Notes: generated by a model from the letters alone, not told the origin. A stretch of 64,000 nucleotides of DNA from Leptolyngbya boryana PCC 6306 (GCF_000353285.1 NZ_KB731326.1:310001-374000), one strand, 5' to 3'; counted from the first letter of the stretch, positions 16,950-25,548 are shown. Made by a program: numbers and translations.

Positions 16950-18890
16950 ATGCCTGTTGAGAAAGACGGAAGTTCCAAAACACCGAACCCACAACACTTT
17001 GGCAGTAGCTTATTGATGTTACTCTCTTTCCTGCTGCTGTTTCATTTTGTGGTGATGCCAGGTCTACGCCGTCCATCAACAGAAGTTCTCTACAGTCAAT
17101 TTCGCAAAGACGTAAAAGACGGAAAGGTTGCCAAAGCTGAGATTGGACAAGACCAAATTCAGTACATTCTCAAAGCTGATTTACCCAAAACCCAACAACC
17201 GCAGTCCGATGGTGCGTCACCCACTCCGAATAAAGTCTATGTCACAACTCCCATTCCTAACGATCAAAGTTTGCCAAAACTGCTCGAAGATAGCAATGTA
17301 GAATTTGGGGCAATCCCGCCCGATCGCGGCAATTTCTTCACTACACTGCTTGGTTGGATCATTCCACCCCTAATTTTCGTTAGCATTTGGGCATTTGTTC
17401 TCAACCGCGCTCAAGCGGGAGCCGGGGCAGCATTGACCGTTGGTAAAAGTAAAGCCCGCATCTATTCTGAAGGGAATACAGGCGTGACGTTTGCAGATGT
17501 CGCGGGGATTGATGAAGCGAAGGAAGAACTGGAAGAAATTGTTGATTTTCTCAAAGACTCTGCCAAATACACTCGTGTTGGAGCAAAAATTCCCAAAGGT
17601 GTCTTGCTAGTCGGTGCGCCAGGAACTGGGAAAACACTATTGGCGAAAGCCGTTGCTGGAGAAGCCAGTGTTCCATTTTTTAGCATTTCTGGCTCTGAAT
17701 TTATTGAACTCTTTGTGGGTGTGGGCGCGGCGCGGGTGAGAGATATGTTTGAGCAGGCAAAGAAACAAGCCCCTTGTATCGTGTTTATCGATGAATTGGA
17801 TGCCTTGGGTAAATCTAGAGCTGCTGCTGGTTCGCCATTGGGTGGCAATGATGAGCGGGAACAAACTCTCAATCAATTGTTAACAGAGATGGATGGATTT
17901 GAGGCAAATACAGGGGTAATTATTCTCGCAGCCACCAATCGACCGGAAGTGCTTGATCCAGCCCTTCGCCGTCCAGGTCGATTTGATCGTCAAGTCGTCA
18001 TCAATCGCCCAGATAAGCAGGGACGAGAAGCGATTCTGAGAGTTCATGCTAAAGCAATTCAACTAGCAGAGGATGTCGATTTAAGTGTTATTGCGACTCG
18101 TACACCCGGATTTGCAGGAGCCGATTTAGCAAATCTAGTGAACGAAGCAGCGTTACTGGCAGCCCGTCAGAACCGCATTTCAGTGACGATGGCAGATTTT
18201 AATGAAGCGATCGAGCGCGTCATTGCAGGTTTGCAAAAGAAATCTCGCGTGCTTAATGAAGTTGAAAAGAAAACTGTTGCCTATCATGAAGCAGGTCACG
18301 CGATCGTAGGAGCGTTAATGCCTGGAGCGGGCAAAGTGGAGAAAATTTCGATTGTGCCGCGAGGGGTTGGGGCATTGGGGTATACGCTGCAATTACCCGA
18401 AGAGGACCGTTTTTTAATGGCAGAAGACGAGATTCGCGGTCGCATTGCCACACTGCTAGCCGGACGAGCTTCGGAAGAAATTGTGATTGGCAAAATTTCT
18501 ACGGGAGCGAGTGACGATATTCAAAAGGCAACGGATCTAGCAGAGCGAGTTGTTACGCTGTACGGCATGAGCGAGAAATTGGGACCTGTGGCATTAGAGA
18601 GAGTGCAACAGCAGTTTCTAGATGGTGTTGTTAATCCTCGTCGCCCGGTGAGTCCTGCGGTTTCGGAAGTGATTGACCAAGAGGTGAAAGCGATCGTCGA
18701 TCGCGCTCATCAAATGGCGTTAGATATTCTGACCGCAAATCGAGAGTTGCTAGAGGATATGACCTATCAGTTGCTTCAGCAAGAAGTTTTGGAAGGAAGC
18801 CTTCTTCACGAATATCTTTCTAACGTACAATCTCCAACCCACTTAGAAACTTGGTTACGCACAGGTCAGCTTGCTAGTATCACTGAATAA
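16950..18890 (+). CDS. ftsH: FtsH-type membrane AAA+ zinc metalloprotease
   Basis: 646 residues with the full FtsH plan. Two transmembrane helices (~24-44 and ~128-148) flank a periplasmic domain of ~85 residues. Then come the AAA+ module with Walker A GAPGTGKT (~223-230), Walker [12 protein letters not shown] (~275-285) and the second region of homology ([21 protein letters not shown]). The C-terminal protease domain has the zinc motif HEAGH (~446-450). It degrades damaged membrane proteins such as photosystem II D1 in cyanobacteria, which have several FtsH copies. Its place behind an MFS gene rather than in a housekeeping context suggests an extra stress-related copy. Confidence 0.95.
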   Translation: MPVEKDGSSKTPNPQHFGSSLLMLLSFLLLFHFVVMPGLRRPSTEVLYSQFRKDVKDGKVAKAEIGQDQIQYILKADLPKTQQPQSDGASPTPNKVYVTTPIPNDQSLPKLLEDSNVEFGAIPPDRGNFFTTLLGWIIPPLIFVSIWAFVLNRAQAGAGAALTVGKSKARIYSEGNTGVTFADVAGIDEAKEELEEIVDFLKDSAKYTRVGAKIPKGVLLVGAPGTGKTLLAKAVAGEASVPFFSISGSEFIELFVGVGAARVRDMFEQAKKQAPCIVFIDELDALGKSRAAAGSPLGGNDEREQTLNQLLTEMDGFEANTGVIILAATNRPEVLDPALRRPGRFDRQVVINRPDKQGREAILRVHAKAIQLAEDVDLSVIATRTPGFAGADLANLVNEAALLAARQNRISVTMADFNEAIERVIAGLQKKSRVLNEVEKKTVAYHEAGHAIVGALMPGAGKVEKISIVPRGVGALGYTLQLPEEDRFLMAEDEIRGRIATLLAGRASEEIVIGKISTGASDDIQKATDLAERVVTLYGMSEKLGPVALERVQQQFLDGVVNPRRPVSPAVSEVIDQEVKAIVDRAHQMALDILTANRELLEDMTYQLLQQEVLEGSLLHEYLSNVQSPTHLETWLRTGQLASITE

Positions 18891-18951
18891 ATTGACCTGC
18901 TAAGTTTTGCGGTGAGATGAATAGGATTGTTCATTGCATTGTTTGATGAAT

Positions 18952-19557
18952 TCATTGGGGTTTCTCCTTAGTTTGATGAGAGGTGATGTAAACAGGTTGA
19001 TTCAGAGGAGTAATTCGATCGAATGGGTAGAACCGAAAGACTGCTCGCCCGACAATATCGCTGCGCGGGACAAACCCCCAGTAGCGACTATCAAAGCTGT
19101 TATTTCGGTTGTCGCCTAACACAAGGTAAGAATCGGGAGGAACAACAACCGGATTCCATTGTTTTGCTGGAGCAGCGATGTAAGGTTCGTTTAGAGCAGA
19201 ACCATTGACATAGACTTGCCCATTCTTGATTTCGACAGTTTCTCCGGGCAACCCAACCACTCGCTTGATAAACGCATCCTTAAAGTTTTGCTGCCTCAAA
19301 CTAGCTGTGGGGTTGAAAACTACAATATCTCCGCGTTGGGGTGGAACAAAGTCGTAGCTCAGCTTATCTACAATTAGGCGATCGTTAATTTGAAGCGTCG
19401 GTTCCATTGAGCTAGAGGGAATGTAACGAGCTTCTGCGATGAATGTCCGAATGCCCAACGCAAGGATAACACTCAAGCTTAGTGTTTTTAATCCCTCTAG
19501 CCAAGCATTTTCAGATTTAGAAGGTGGAGTCGATCGCTGTAACTTTAGTTGAGGCAT
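18952..19557 (-). CDS. lepB: Signal peptidase I
   Basis: A 201-residue type I signal peptidase of the S26 family. It has one N-terminal membrane anchor ([22 protein letters not shown], ~25-46), the catalytic serine in PSSSMEPTL (Ser50), the catalytic lysine in [11 protein letters not shown] (Lys98), and the conserved boxes GDIVVF (~76-81) and [15 protein letters not shown] (~147-161). It removes signal peptides from secreted proteins, of which this region encodes many. It faces the FtsH gene convergently with ~60 bp between stops. Confidence 0.95.
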   Translation of the reverse strand: MPQLKLQRSTPPSKSENAWLEGLKTLSLSVILALGIRTFIAEARYIPSSSMEPTLQINDRLIVDKLSYDFVPPQRGDIVVFNPTASLRQQNFKDAFIKRVVGLPGETVEIKNGQVYVNGSALNEPYIAAPAKQWNPVVVPPDSYLVLGDNRNNSFDSRYWGFVPRSDIVGRAVFRFYPFDRITPLNQPVYITSHQTKEKPQ

Positions 19558-19590
19558 TTTCTTTGTTGGGTTGAGAAGTGATACACCTGA

Positions 19591-20104
19591 TTATGCTCCT
19601 ACAGGTGAAGACGTATCTACAGGTTCAGCTTTGGTAAGTGCTGCTTGCAGTTTTGCTTCATCTTCTCTAGATAACGAGGTTCGTAACACTTTGCCTTCAA
19701 ACTTGCTGATTTCCTCTAGAACTTTGTCTGGAGTCGATTTTCTAACCAAAATGAAAATGGCAGAAGTACCTGGTTCTAGAGTGTTTCCAATTTCTCGAAC
19801 GAATTCGTCATCGATGCCAACATCAGTCAACGCTCCGGAGAGTGCGCCAACCGCCGACCAAACAGTGCCAGCATCGGATGTAGAAAGATGACACCGAATA
19901 GCAATCCCCAAAAACCACCAGATAATGCGCCCGATGCAACGAGTTCTTGAGTTTGCTTGATCTTAACCTTGCCTTGCTTGTTCCGCACTACGATCGCAGC
20001 ATCTTCTAAATCAATCAAATACTCTCGCTCCAATTTTTTAGATCGATGAGAACTTCGTCTGCTTTGAACTCATCTTTGAACCCGATCGCAATTAAATCAC
20101 TCAT
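19591..20104 (-). pseudogene. DUF1269 membrane protein gene with two frameshifts
   Basis: The locus encodes a DUF1269 protein (about 165-170 residues when intact) in three successive frames. The start is ATG at 20104 behind AGGAG and reads MSDLIAIGFKDEFKADEVLID. A missing A in the A-run near 20038 breaks the frame. Reading resumes as LEREYLIDLEDAAIVVRNKQG...SGGFWGLLFGVIFLHPML. A second single-base loss near 19872 shifts it to the C-terminal frame, AVGALSGALTDVGIDDEFVREIGNTLEPGTSAIFILVRKSTPDKVLEEISKFEGKVLRTSLS. The coding is otherwise well preserved, so the lesions are either very recent or sequencing errors. DUF1269 proteins have an uncharacterised membrane/stress role. A MerR-type promoter lies upstream. 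Confidence 0.8.
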
Positions 20105-20183
20105 TCGTTTGCTCCTTAATCTTGAATTGCTGTAGAAGAGTTGTAGGTTTCAAAGGCTATCAAGCGATGAACAACTACTTCTT

Positions 20184-20215
20184 AATCTAAACCCCCTAGT
20201 GGACTGGAGAGGCAA
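20184..20215 (-). promoter_or_regulatory. MerR-type promoter C, before the DUF1269 gene
   Basis: On the minus strand: -35 TTGCCT (20215-20210), a 20-bp spacer whose centre is the dyad CCAGT-CC-ACTAGG, and -10 TAGATT (20189-20184). The long 20-bp spacer with a central dyad is the hallmark of promoters activated by MerR-family metal sensors. It matches sites at 22027, 23692 and 55403. Confidence 0.6.
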
Positions 20216-20331
20216 GTGGTAAAGCTTAAGATCTTCTGAAAACAAACTGTCCTTTGAACTAGCTTCAGTAAAAAAGCACTTTGGTTCCACAAAGCAGCTT
20301 TAACCCCTACTGAATACGATAAGCAGCAAGA

Positions 20332-20348
20332 ATGAAATAGAGGTGAAA
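20332..20348 (-). promoter_or_regulatory. Imperfect TTTCAT-N5 repeat facing the DUF1269 gene
   Basis: On the minus strand this reads TTTCAC-N5-TTTCAT with the 11-bp phasing; one hexamer differs at its last base. It is 228 bp before the DUF1269 start, farther than the other boxes, so the confidence is lower. Confidence 0.35.
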
Positions 20349-20475
20349 AATCAGGGCTACTGCTCCCCGCAGCAATTTTTAGTTAAAAACCTGAATTGCT
20401 ACGCTCCAAACTTTGAGAAATCAGTAGAATGTCTTAATTGAAAACTAAAGTTTTAAGCAATTAAGGATTAGTCAC

Positions 20476-21234
20476 ATGGCATGGTTAAGATTGACGAAAA
20501 CAGCCCTGTATTTGATGAAAAGCGGAGATGCCTGCTATATCGACAAAGTGGAATTGTCTGGAGAGAAACGGAACCAGGTGAGAATTCCTAGAAACTGGTT
20601 TACAGGCAGTGACGCTCCTGGTGCAATGGTAATCGAAGATATAGAACCTCCTGCCTGTCGTATTGCGAGCAATCCTCCGACAATTCCAACCCCTCGACCA
20701 CTGCTTGGCAAAAAAATAGTGCTTGATCCCGGACATGGAGAAGATCGCGATCCAGGTGCCAAAAATGCTGAAGGTCGTACAGAAGCTGGAGAATCTTTGA
20801 AACAGGCAAAGCTAGTCCAGGGATTCTTACAGGCTAGAGGGGCAACTGTAACACTGATTGACAACGCGCTCAATCTCTCCCTAGAGGAGATTGGGGCACG
20901 GGGAGCCGGAGCAGACTGTTTTGTTGCTTTACACCTCAATTCTTTCAACGCGGCAGTACAAGGACATGAAGTTCTGATCGATCGCAATGGCACAGATGTA
21001 GATTTTCGGTTTGCCACAATTGTTAATCAAGAACTCGATCAAGTACTAAATATTCCAAATCGCGGTGTGAAGCGACAAGGACTAGCTGTTTTGAGAGCCG
21101 TTCCTCTACCTGTTCCGGCGATCTTGACGGAATCTTTTTTTATCGATGCGTCTTCAGGGACGCAAGTAGATGATCTGATTCTAAAATCTGCACAAGCGAT
21201 CGCTCGCGGGATTGAACGGTTTCTCATAGCTTGA
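20476..21234 (+). CDS. N-acetylmuramoyl-L-alanine amidase (Amidase_3)
   Basis: 252 residues. An N-terminal ~70-residue segment unlike a signal peptide is followed by an Amidase_3 catalytic domain. That domain begins at KIVLDPGHGEDRDPGAKNAEGRTEAG (~77-102), which includes the first zinc His and the zinc Glu. The third ligand is in CFVALHLNSFN (~148-158), and the general acid is probably in AILTESFFID (~215-224). It cleaves peptides from muramic acid in peptidoglycan. Without an obvious export signal its route to the wall is unclear. The start ATG 20476 has AAGGA upstream. Confidence 0.85.
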   Translation: MAWLRLTKTALYLMKSGDACYIDKVELSGEKRNQVRIPRNWFTGSDAPGAMVIEDIEPPACRIASNPPTIPTPRPLLGKKIVLDPGHGEDRDPGAKNAEGRTEAGESLKQAKLVQGFLQARGATVTLIDNALNLSLEEIGARGAGADCFVALHLNSFNAAVQGHEVLIDRNGTDVDFRFATIVNQELDQVLNIPNRGVKRQGLAVLRAVPLPVPAILTESFFIDASSGTQVDDLILKSAQAIARGIERFLIA

Positions 21235-21289
21235 GCATCTTCAGTCGATCAGTGATTGCGTGTTCCAAACAACCTTTTGGCTCAACAAT

Positions 21290-21799
21290 TCACGACCCGA
21301 TTTCTTGTTTGAGTTGAGCGACCCAAGTTTTAATGCGATCGTCAGTCAAGTCCGACTGATTATCCTCATCCAGCGCAAGACCTACGAACTTTCCATCTCG
21401 CACTGCTTTTGATTCGGTGAATTCGTAGCCCTCAGTAGACCAATAGCCAATTGTTTCGCCGCCTTGCTCAGAAATCTTTTCTTCTAAGATGCCGATCGCA
21501 TCTTGAAACGAATCCGCGTACCCGACCTGATCACCTTCACCAAAGTAAGCAACCTTTTTGCCGCTGAAATCAATTTCGTCTAACTGCTCGAAGAAGTTAT
21601 CCCAATCATCTTGCAGTTGCCCGACGTTCCAAGTTGGGCAACCAATGATAATGACTGAATACTTCTCGAAATCGCTTGGTTCCACACGAGAAATGTCATA
21701 CAAATCAACGGCATCTTGTCCAAATATTTGCTGAATTGTCTCTGCTGCGGTTTGCGTGTATCCTGTCTGCGTTCCGTAAAATAATCCAATGTCTGCCAT
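21290..21799 (-). CDS. Flavodoxin (long-chain)
   Basis: A 169-residue long-chain flavodoxin. The FMN phosphate-binding loop is at the N-terminus (GLFYGTQTGYTQTAAE, ~4-19), with the isoalloxazine-flanking WNVGQLQDDWDNFF (~57-70) and YFGEGDQVGYADSFQDAIG (~91-109) loops. It is a low-potential electron carrier that replaces ferredoxin under iron shortage or oxidative stress in cyanobacteria (IsiB role). Convergent with the amidase. No ferric-regulator site can be recognised by eye in its upstream region. Confidence 0.93.
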   Translation of the reverse strand: MADIGLFYGTQTGYTQTAAETIQQIFGQDAVDLYDISRVEPSDFEKYSVIIIGCPTWNVGQLQDDWDNFFEQLDEIDFSGKKVAYFGEGDQVGYADSFQDAIGILEEKISEQGGETIGYWSTEGYEFTESKAVRDGKFVGLALDEDNQSDLTDDRIKTWVAQLKQEIGS

Positions 21800-21927
21800 A
21801 TCATCTCCTATCTAGGATAGTGTTTCAGCTTGACCTTAAAACCCTCAAGAGCAGCTTATAGAAAGGTTAATTCAGTAACTTCCCTCCGATGAAAGACTTA
21901 CAATTTCTAGCCTAAGTCATAGTCAAG

Positions 21928-21944
21928 TTTCATTTTGATTTCAT
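21928..21944 (+). promoter_or_regulatory. TTTCAT direct-repeat box before the first DUF305 gene
   Basis: TTTCAT at 21928 and 21939 (N5 = TTTGA). It lies 149 bp before the start and 82 bp upstream of the MerR-type -35, so the promoter carries both motifs. Confidence 0.6.
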
Positions 21945-22026
21945 TCCTTTATGCAGTCTTGAAATAAACGGGCGGTTAGTGCTAAACCGAAGGCGTGAAA
22001 TCCGTCCAAAATACACTGTATTGCAT

Positions 22027-22058
22027 TTGACTCTCCAGTAGACTGGATGGTTCAGAAT
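22027..22058 (+). promoter_or_regulatory. MerR-type promoter A, before the first DUF305 gene
   Basis: -35 TTGACT (22027-22032), 20-bp spacer, -10 CAGAAT (22053-22058). The spacer contains the perfect dyad TCCAGT-AG-ACTGGA (22034-22047). It matches the CueR/MerR class of metal-activated promoters and lies ~36 bp before the start codon. The CueR-like gene 0.7 kb downstream is the obvious candidate activator. Confidence 0.75.
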
Positions 22059-22093
22059 GAACTAAAGACATCAATGGAATTTGTAGGTTAAAT

Positions 22094-22792
22094 ATGCGTC
22101 GCTCAACATTCAAGACAGGTTTACTTGGACTTTCGCTCGGTGCAGTCATCGCGGTTGGTGGACTATCTGCTTGTTCAAATTCCGCTCAAAATTCAACCTC
22201 GAATCAAAGCCCAACTGCAACAGGTTCACCGATGGCAGGAATGCCAGGGATGGATCACAGCAATATGAACGGCATGATGATGAACATGGATTTAGGTCCG
22301 GCGGGTGCTGAGTATGATCTACGCTTTATTGATGCCATGCGATTACATCATCGAGGCGCGATCGAGATGGCAAAAGAAGCTCAGCAAAAGTCAAAACGTC
22401 CTGAAATCCAATCGCTTGCCCAAAACATTATTGTGACTCAGAACCGCGAAGAAAATGAGTTGATGGCAAAATGGCGGAAACAATGGTATCCCGATGCGCC
22501 TGAAAGTTTTGTGGCTTACAATTCACAGCAAAATAAATCTATGCCAATGTCTCAGCAGCAAAAAGACAGCATGGCAATGAACATGGATTTGGGAGCAGCC
22601 GATGAGCAGTTTGATTTGCGCTTTATGAATGCCATGATTTCTCATCATGAAGGCGCGATCTCAATGGCAAAAGATGCCTTGCAAAAGTCAAAGCGTCCTG
22701 AGATTCAAAAGCTTGCCCAAGAGATCTCAACATCCCAGCAAAAGGAGATTGATCAGATGAAGCAATGGCGCAAAGCCTGGTATAACCAGTAA
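22094..22792 (+). CDS. DUF305 lipoprotein with two Met/His repeats
   Basis: A 232-residue lipoprotein. The signal peptide ends in a lipobox (GGLSACSN, Cys at ~27). A Met/His-rich linker follows (MAGMPGMDHSNMNGMMMNMDLG), then two tandem DUF305 units of ~75 residues, each with the signature DLRFxxAMxxHHxGAIxMAK and ending in a W-R-K/Q-x-W-Y motif. DUF305 domains are ferritin-like helical bundles often found in copper-resistance loci, including Synechocystis CopM, which binds copper in the periplasm. CopM is the closest functional comparison I can name. Both a MerR-type promoter and a TTTCAT box precede it. Confidence 0.88.
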   Translation: MRRSTFKTGLLGLSLGAVIAVGGLSACSNSAQNSTSNQSPTATGSPMAGMPGMDHSNMNGMMMNMDLGPAGAEYDLRFIDAMRLHHRGAIEMAKEAQQKSKRPEIQSLAQNIIVTQNREENELMAKWRKQWYPDAPESFVAYNSQQNKSMPMSQQQKDSMAMNMDLGAADEQFDLRFMNAMISHHEGAISMAKDALQKSKRPEIQKLAQEISTSQQKEIDQMKQWRKAWYNQ

Positions 22793-22798
22793 AACTCT

Positions 22799-23257
22799 TC
22801 ATTCGTCTGAATTAAGAGCAGTAACTTCAGCAATCAGGCTACACAGTTCTCGACTGTGCGGATCATCAAGCGGTTTACCCGCCCAACGATTCCTGTACTG
22901 CTCTAATTCGGTTTTGAGCGCGAGCATCTGCGCTATCTGGGCTTCAAGCTGGGCAATTTTTCCGTCTAACAGTTCACGCACTATTGGGCAAGCTGGATTA
23001 CCATGCTGACGTACATTCAGGATCTGTTGAATTTCTGAGAGGGAAAACTGAAGCGATTGAGCTTTCTTGATAAACTGAAGACGCTCGATCGCATCCGCAT
23101 CGTAATAGCGGTAGTTACTTTCACTCCGATGCTTCGGTTGAATCAATCCCAGACTCTCGTAGTATCGAATCGTTGCAACAGCGAGTCCAGTTTGCTGAGC
23201 AATTTCACCAATTTTGAACAGGGGAGTTTGAGAGATTGCTTTTTGTGAATGAACCAC
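22799..23257 (-). CDS. MerR-family metal-responsive regulator (CueR/ZntR-like)
   Basis: 152 residues from GTG 23257, chosen because AGGAG lies 9 bp upstream; longer ATG extensions lack a ribosome site. The winged helix is LFKIGEIAQQTGLAVATIRYYESLGLIQP (~13-41), followed by the HRSESNYRYYDADAIERLQFIKKAQ element and a dimerisation coil. The metal loop NPACPIVRELLDGKI (~91-105) keeps one Cys near the position of CueR's first ligand, and a second Cys lies in SRELCSLIAEV near the end. Both neighbours, the DUF305 lipoprotein and the Met/Cys-rich protein at 23365, have MerR-type promoters, so it very likely activates them. Which metal is sensed is not certain. Confidence 0.87.
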   Translation of the reverse strand: MVHSQKAISQTPLFKIGEIAQQTGLAVATIRYYESLGLIQPKHRSESNYRYYDADAIERLQFIKKAQSLQFSLSEIQQILNVRQHGNPACPIVRELLDGKIAQLEAQIAQMLALKTELEQYRNRWAGKPLDDPHSRELCSLIAEVTALNSDE

Positions 23258-23364
23258 AATCCTAGCTCCTATCTGAGATCGCAGATTTACCACCCATAGA
23301 GACAGCAAGTATAACAACAAACGTCACACTTGCCGCCGAGGTAGATCAATTTGCTATCTTGATA

Positions 23365-23655
23365 TTACTGAGCCGTGCCAGAGTGGTTCATTCTAGGCAT
23401 CGAATTTCCTGATTTTTTCATCATCTCCATTTGTTGCCGCATCTTTTCCATGTCTTCTTTCATGGTTTTGCAGCAAGCACATCCAGACTGATTGCTAGGT
23501 TTAGCTTGATTCGGCTGTTGAGCAAGTTGAAGGTTATTTTCGGAAGCATTTTTCGGATTTTGGTTGATAGATTGAGCAGAAGCAGTTCCGGTTGATAGCG
23601 CGATCGCAGCAAGGGTGCCACCCAAAAAAGTGAGAATTTGAGTTTTTATGTGCAT
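23365..23655 (-). CDS. Secreted Met/Cys-rich small protein, putative metal binder
   Basis: 96 residues from ATG 23655, which has GGAG six bases upstream; an in-frame ATG at 23688 is less well placed. A signal peptide (FLGGTLAAIALSTGTASAQ) is followed by an Asn/Gln-rich spacer and then SGCACCKTMKEDMEKMRQQMEMMKKSGNSMPRMNHSG. That segment has a CxCC cluster plus nine methionines and a His, a typical periplasmic soft-metal-binding composition. A strong MerR-type promoter lies directly upstream. No family name is recognised. A periplasmic Cu(I) or Ag(I) buffer is a reasonable inference. Confidence 0.75.
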   Translation of the reverse strand: MHIKTQILTFLGGTLAAIALSTGTASAQSINQNPKNASENNLQLAQQPNQAKPSNQSGCACCKTMKEDMEKMRQQMEMMKKSGNSMPRMNHSGTAQ

Positions 23656-23691
23656 GAAAGACTCCAATTGTTTACTCATCAAAACCAATCC

Positions 23692-23723
23692 GTTATAAAC
23701 TCTCTAGTCCACTTGAGAGTCAA
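23692..23723 (-). promoter_or_regulatory. MerR-type promoter B, before the Met/Cys-rich gene
   Basis: On the minus strand: -35 TTGACT (23723-23718), 20-bp spacer and -10 TATAAC (23697-23692). The 22-bp dyad ACTCTCAAGT-GG-ACTAGAGAGT (23721-23700) has a single mismatched pair. It is the best of the four MerR-type promoters in the window. Confidence 0.78.
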
Positions 23724-23755
23724 GTTTTTCGAGCTAACTTCGATCGCGAGTGATA

Positions 23756-23772
23756 TTTCATTCCAGTTTCAT
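23756..23772 (+). promoter_or_regulatory. TTTCAT direct-repeat box before the lysozyme-like gene
   Basis: TTTCAT at 23756 and 23767 (N5 = TCCAG), only 33 bp from the divergent MerR-type promoter B. Orientation points to the lysozyme-like gene 139 bp downstream. Confidence 0.55.
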
Positions 23773-23824
23773 TTTCGTGTGAAACACTGAAGATTAAGTG
23801 CCGAACAACGCTTAAAGCAAGTTT

Positions 23825-23860
23825 GCTGAAGAGATCAATTTGTCAAATTATCTCTTCAGC
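23825..23860 (+). terminator. Long hairpin in the leader before the lysozyme-like gene
   Basis: GCTGAAGAGAT (23825-23835) pairs perfectly with ATCTCTTCAGC (23850-23860). Inside it AATTTG and CAAATT also pair, leaving one bulged C and a tiny loop. The 17-bp stem has no T-run, so it may be an attenuator, operator or RNA-stability element rather than a standard terminator. Confidence 0.45.
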
Positions 23861-23910
23861 CCATCCATGACAAAATCGCTTTACGAGCCACAGACACTTT
23901 GATCGGTTTT

Positions 23911-24588
23911 ATGATGTTGAAGATTCAGCTTCTAAAATTCGCTAAAGAAAGGATTGCGGTTAGTGTTGCTACATTAGCTGCACTATCGCTGATATGGTTC
24001 AGTCTGGGACAGCAAAAAACTATTCCTCCCAAAGATCCCGATCGAACTCCGCCGTTAGTTATGACTGGTGGAGATCCATACATTCGGGCTTTAATGCGAA
24101 CCATTTCCGCCAGTGAAGCTCAAGATAGTGATCCCTACACGGCGCTTTACGGTGGACAACACATTACAGATTTGAGCCAACATCCCAATCAGTGCGTCAC
24201 GATCGTGTCAGGACTGCACAAAGGAGAATGTACGACTGCCGCGGGGCGCTATCAGTTACTCAGTACAACCTGGGATGAAAAGGTTCAGCAATATCATCCT
24301 GAACACAGCCAAAACACGTCAGACACGGTTTCTGAAAGTTTTCAGCCAAAACAGCAAGATGCTGTAGTTTACGCTTGGTTGAGCGATCGTAACGCCTGGG
24401 AAGTTGATATCAATGCTGAACTCGAAAAAGGAAATTTGAACGAAGTCTTGAAGCATTTATCTGCAACCTGGACAAGTTTAGGCTATGGAATTGAAACAAA
24501 TTCTGTGACATTACAGTTACCTAAAATCTATCAGAAAGCATTAGCCGAAGAGTTAGCTCTTGCAAAGCTATCAGCATCAGTGAAGTAG
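23911..24588 (+). CDS. Membrane-anchored lysozyme-like muramidase (GH24/GH104 type)
   Basis: 225 residues. An N-terminal membrane anchor or signal (AVSVATLAALSLIWFSLG, ~16-33) is followed by a lambda-endolysin/GH104-type fold. The likely catalytic Glu is in RTISASEAQDSDPYTALYGGQ (~60-80), and the family motif TTAAGRYQLLSTTWDE lies at ~109-124. Later come DAVVYAWLSDRNAW and LSATWTSLGYG. Such enzymes cleave the glycan strands of peptidoglycan; the anchor would place it in the periplasm. Beside metal-response genes and with a TTTCAT box upstream, it may remodel the wall under metal stress, which is inference. The start could be ATG 23911 or 23914. Confidence 0.75.
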   Translation: MMLKIQLLKFAKERIAVSVATLAALSLIWFSLGQQKTIPPKDPDRTPPLVMTGGDPYIRALMRTISASEAQDSDPYTALYGGQHITDLSQHPNQCVTIVSGLHKGECTTAAGRYQLLSTTWDEKVQQYHPEHSQNTSDTVSESFQPKQQDAVVYAWLSDRNAWEVDINAELEKGNLNEVLKHLSATWTSLGYGIETNSVTLQLPKIYQKALAEELALAKLSASVK

Positions 24589-24624
24589 GTTTTCAACTGA
24601 ACTTTGTCAGTTAAGAATTGGAAA

Positions 24625-24641
24625 TTTCATTCTGATTTCAT
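24625..24641 (+). promoter_or_regulatory. TTTCAT direct-repeat box before the second DUF305 gene
   Basis: TTTCAT at 24625 and 24636 (N5 = TCTGA, the same spacer as in the porin box). TTAATAT, a possible -10, follows at about 24656. Confidence 0.65.
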
Positions 24642-24755
24642 ATTCTTATGTTTTCTTAATATGTAGCAAGGGCGATTAAATCGACCTTCGTAGCCGAGAT
24701 TTGTCTTGCAATTTCGGTGTTGCTCATTCTTGGGTGAGTGCGACAGCTTTGCTGC

Positions 24756-24795
24756 ACGGAGACGTGTTCGCTTCGCTGAACGGAGATGTGTTCGC
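24756..24795 (+). repeat. Two near-identical 16-bp repeats in a leader
   Basis: ACGGAGACGTGTTCGC (24756-24771) and ACGGAGATGTGTTCGC (24780-24795) differ at one base and are separated by 8 bp. They resemble the short interspersed repeats common in filamentous cyanobacteria. They lie in the leader of the second DUF305 gene. Confidence 0.5.
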
Positions 24796-24830
24796 CAGTC
24801 AAACTGCTTAAACCTTTTCTTTTTGTCAAC

Positions 24831-25544
24831 ATGAAACGCCTAAAACCTACATTTTTCGGATTTTCCTTTACTGCCCTGATCAGCTTGAGTGCGCTTACGG
24901 CTTGCTCATCCAGTACAGCTCAGAATTCAACCCCAGCCAGTTCTCCCGCTGCAAGCACGATGTCCGGTATGGATCACAGCCACATGAATGCTGGCAAAAA
25001 GGATCATGGTGCAATGGATCACAGCAGCATGGGACACAATATGGATTTGGGTCCTGCTGATGCTGAATTTGACCTGCGCTTCATCGATAGCATGATTCCC
25101 CACCATCAAGGTGCAGTAGATATGGCGAAGGAAGTGCTGCAAAAATCAAAGCGTCCTGAACTGAAAAAACTGGCTCAGGATGTGATTACGGCTCAAGACA
25201 AGGAAATTAGCCAGATGCAGCAGTGGCGCACAGTCTGGTATCCTAAAGCACCTAGACAACCGATCGCTTGGCACGCTGAGATGAATCACTCGATGCCCAT
25301 GTCAAAAGAACAAATCAAAGCAATGAAGATGAGCATGGATTTAGGCGCGGCAGACGATCAGTTTGACTTGCGGTTTATCAATGCAATGATTCCGCATCAC
25401 GAAGGAGCCGTGACAATGGCAAACGATGTTTTGCAAAAGTCAAAACGCCCGGAGATTCAGAAGTTGGCGCGAGAAATTATTGCCTCGCAGCAAGCCGAAA
25501 TCGATCAAATGAAACAATGGCGCAAAGCCTGGTACAACCAGTAG
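24831..25544 (+). CDS. DUF305 lipoprotein, second copy
   Basis: A 237-residue paralogue of the protein at 22094. It has a signal peptide with lipobox (SALTACSS), a His/Met linker (SGMDHSHMNAGKKDHGAMDHSSMGHNMDLG) and two DUF305 units, each with DLRFI(D/N)xMIPHHxGAV and the closing W-R-x-x-WY. The second units of both copies are nearly identical in places (LQKSKRPEIQKLA, QMKQWRKAWYNQ), so the pair arose by duplication. The start ATG 24831 gives the lipoprotein signal, although no clear ribosome site is seen. It has a TTTCAT box but no MerR-type promoter, so regulation differs from the first copy. Confidence 0.87.
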   Translation: MKRLKPTFFGFSFTALISLSALTACSSSTAQNSTPASSPAASTMSGMDHSHMNAGKKDHGAMDHSSMGHNMDLGPADAEFDLRFIDSMIPHHQGAVDMAKEVLQKSKRPELKKLAQDVITAQDKEISQMQQWRTVWYPKAPRQPIAWHAEMNHSMPMSKEQIKAMKMSMDLGAADDQFDLRFINAMIPHHEGAVTMANDVLQKSKRPEIQKLAREIIASQQAEIDQMKQWRKAWYNQ

Positions 25545-25548
25545 AGGA

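Larger units (their letters stand above)
20105..20475. other. 371-bp gap between divergent genes: regulatory sites only
   Basis: No gene is seen. The gap holds a MerR-type promoter (20184-20215, minus) and an imperfect TTTCAT-type box on the minus strand (20332-20348), both facing the DUF1269 locus. The region in front of the amidase has no clear motif apart from AAGGA at about 20461 as ribosome site. Confidence 0.6.
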
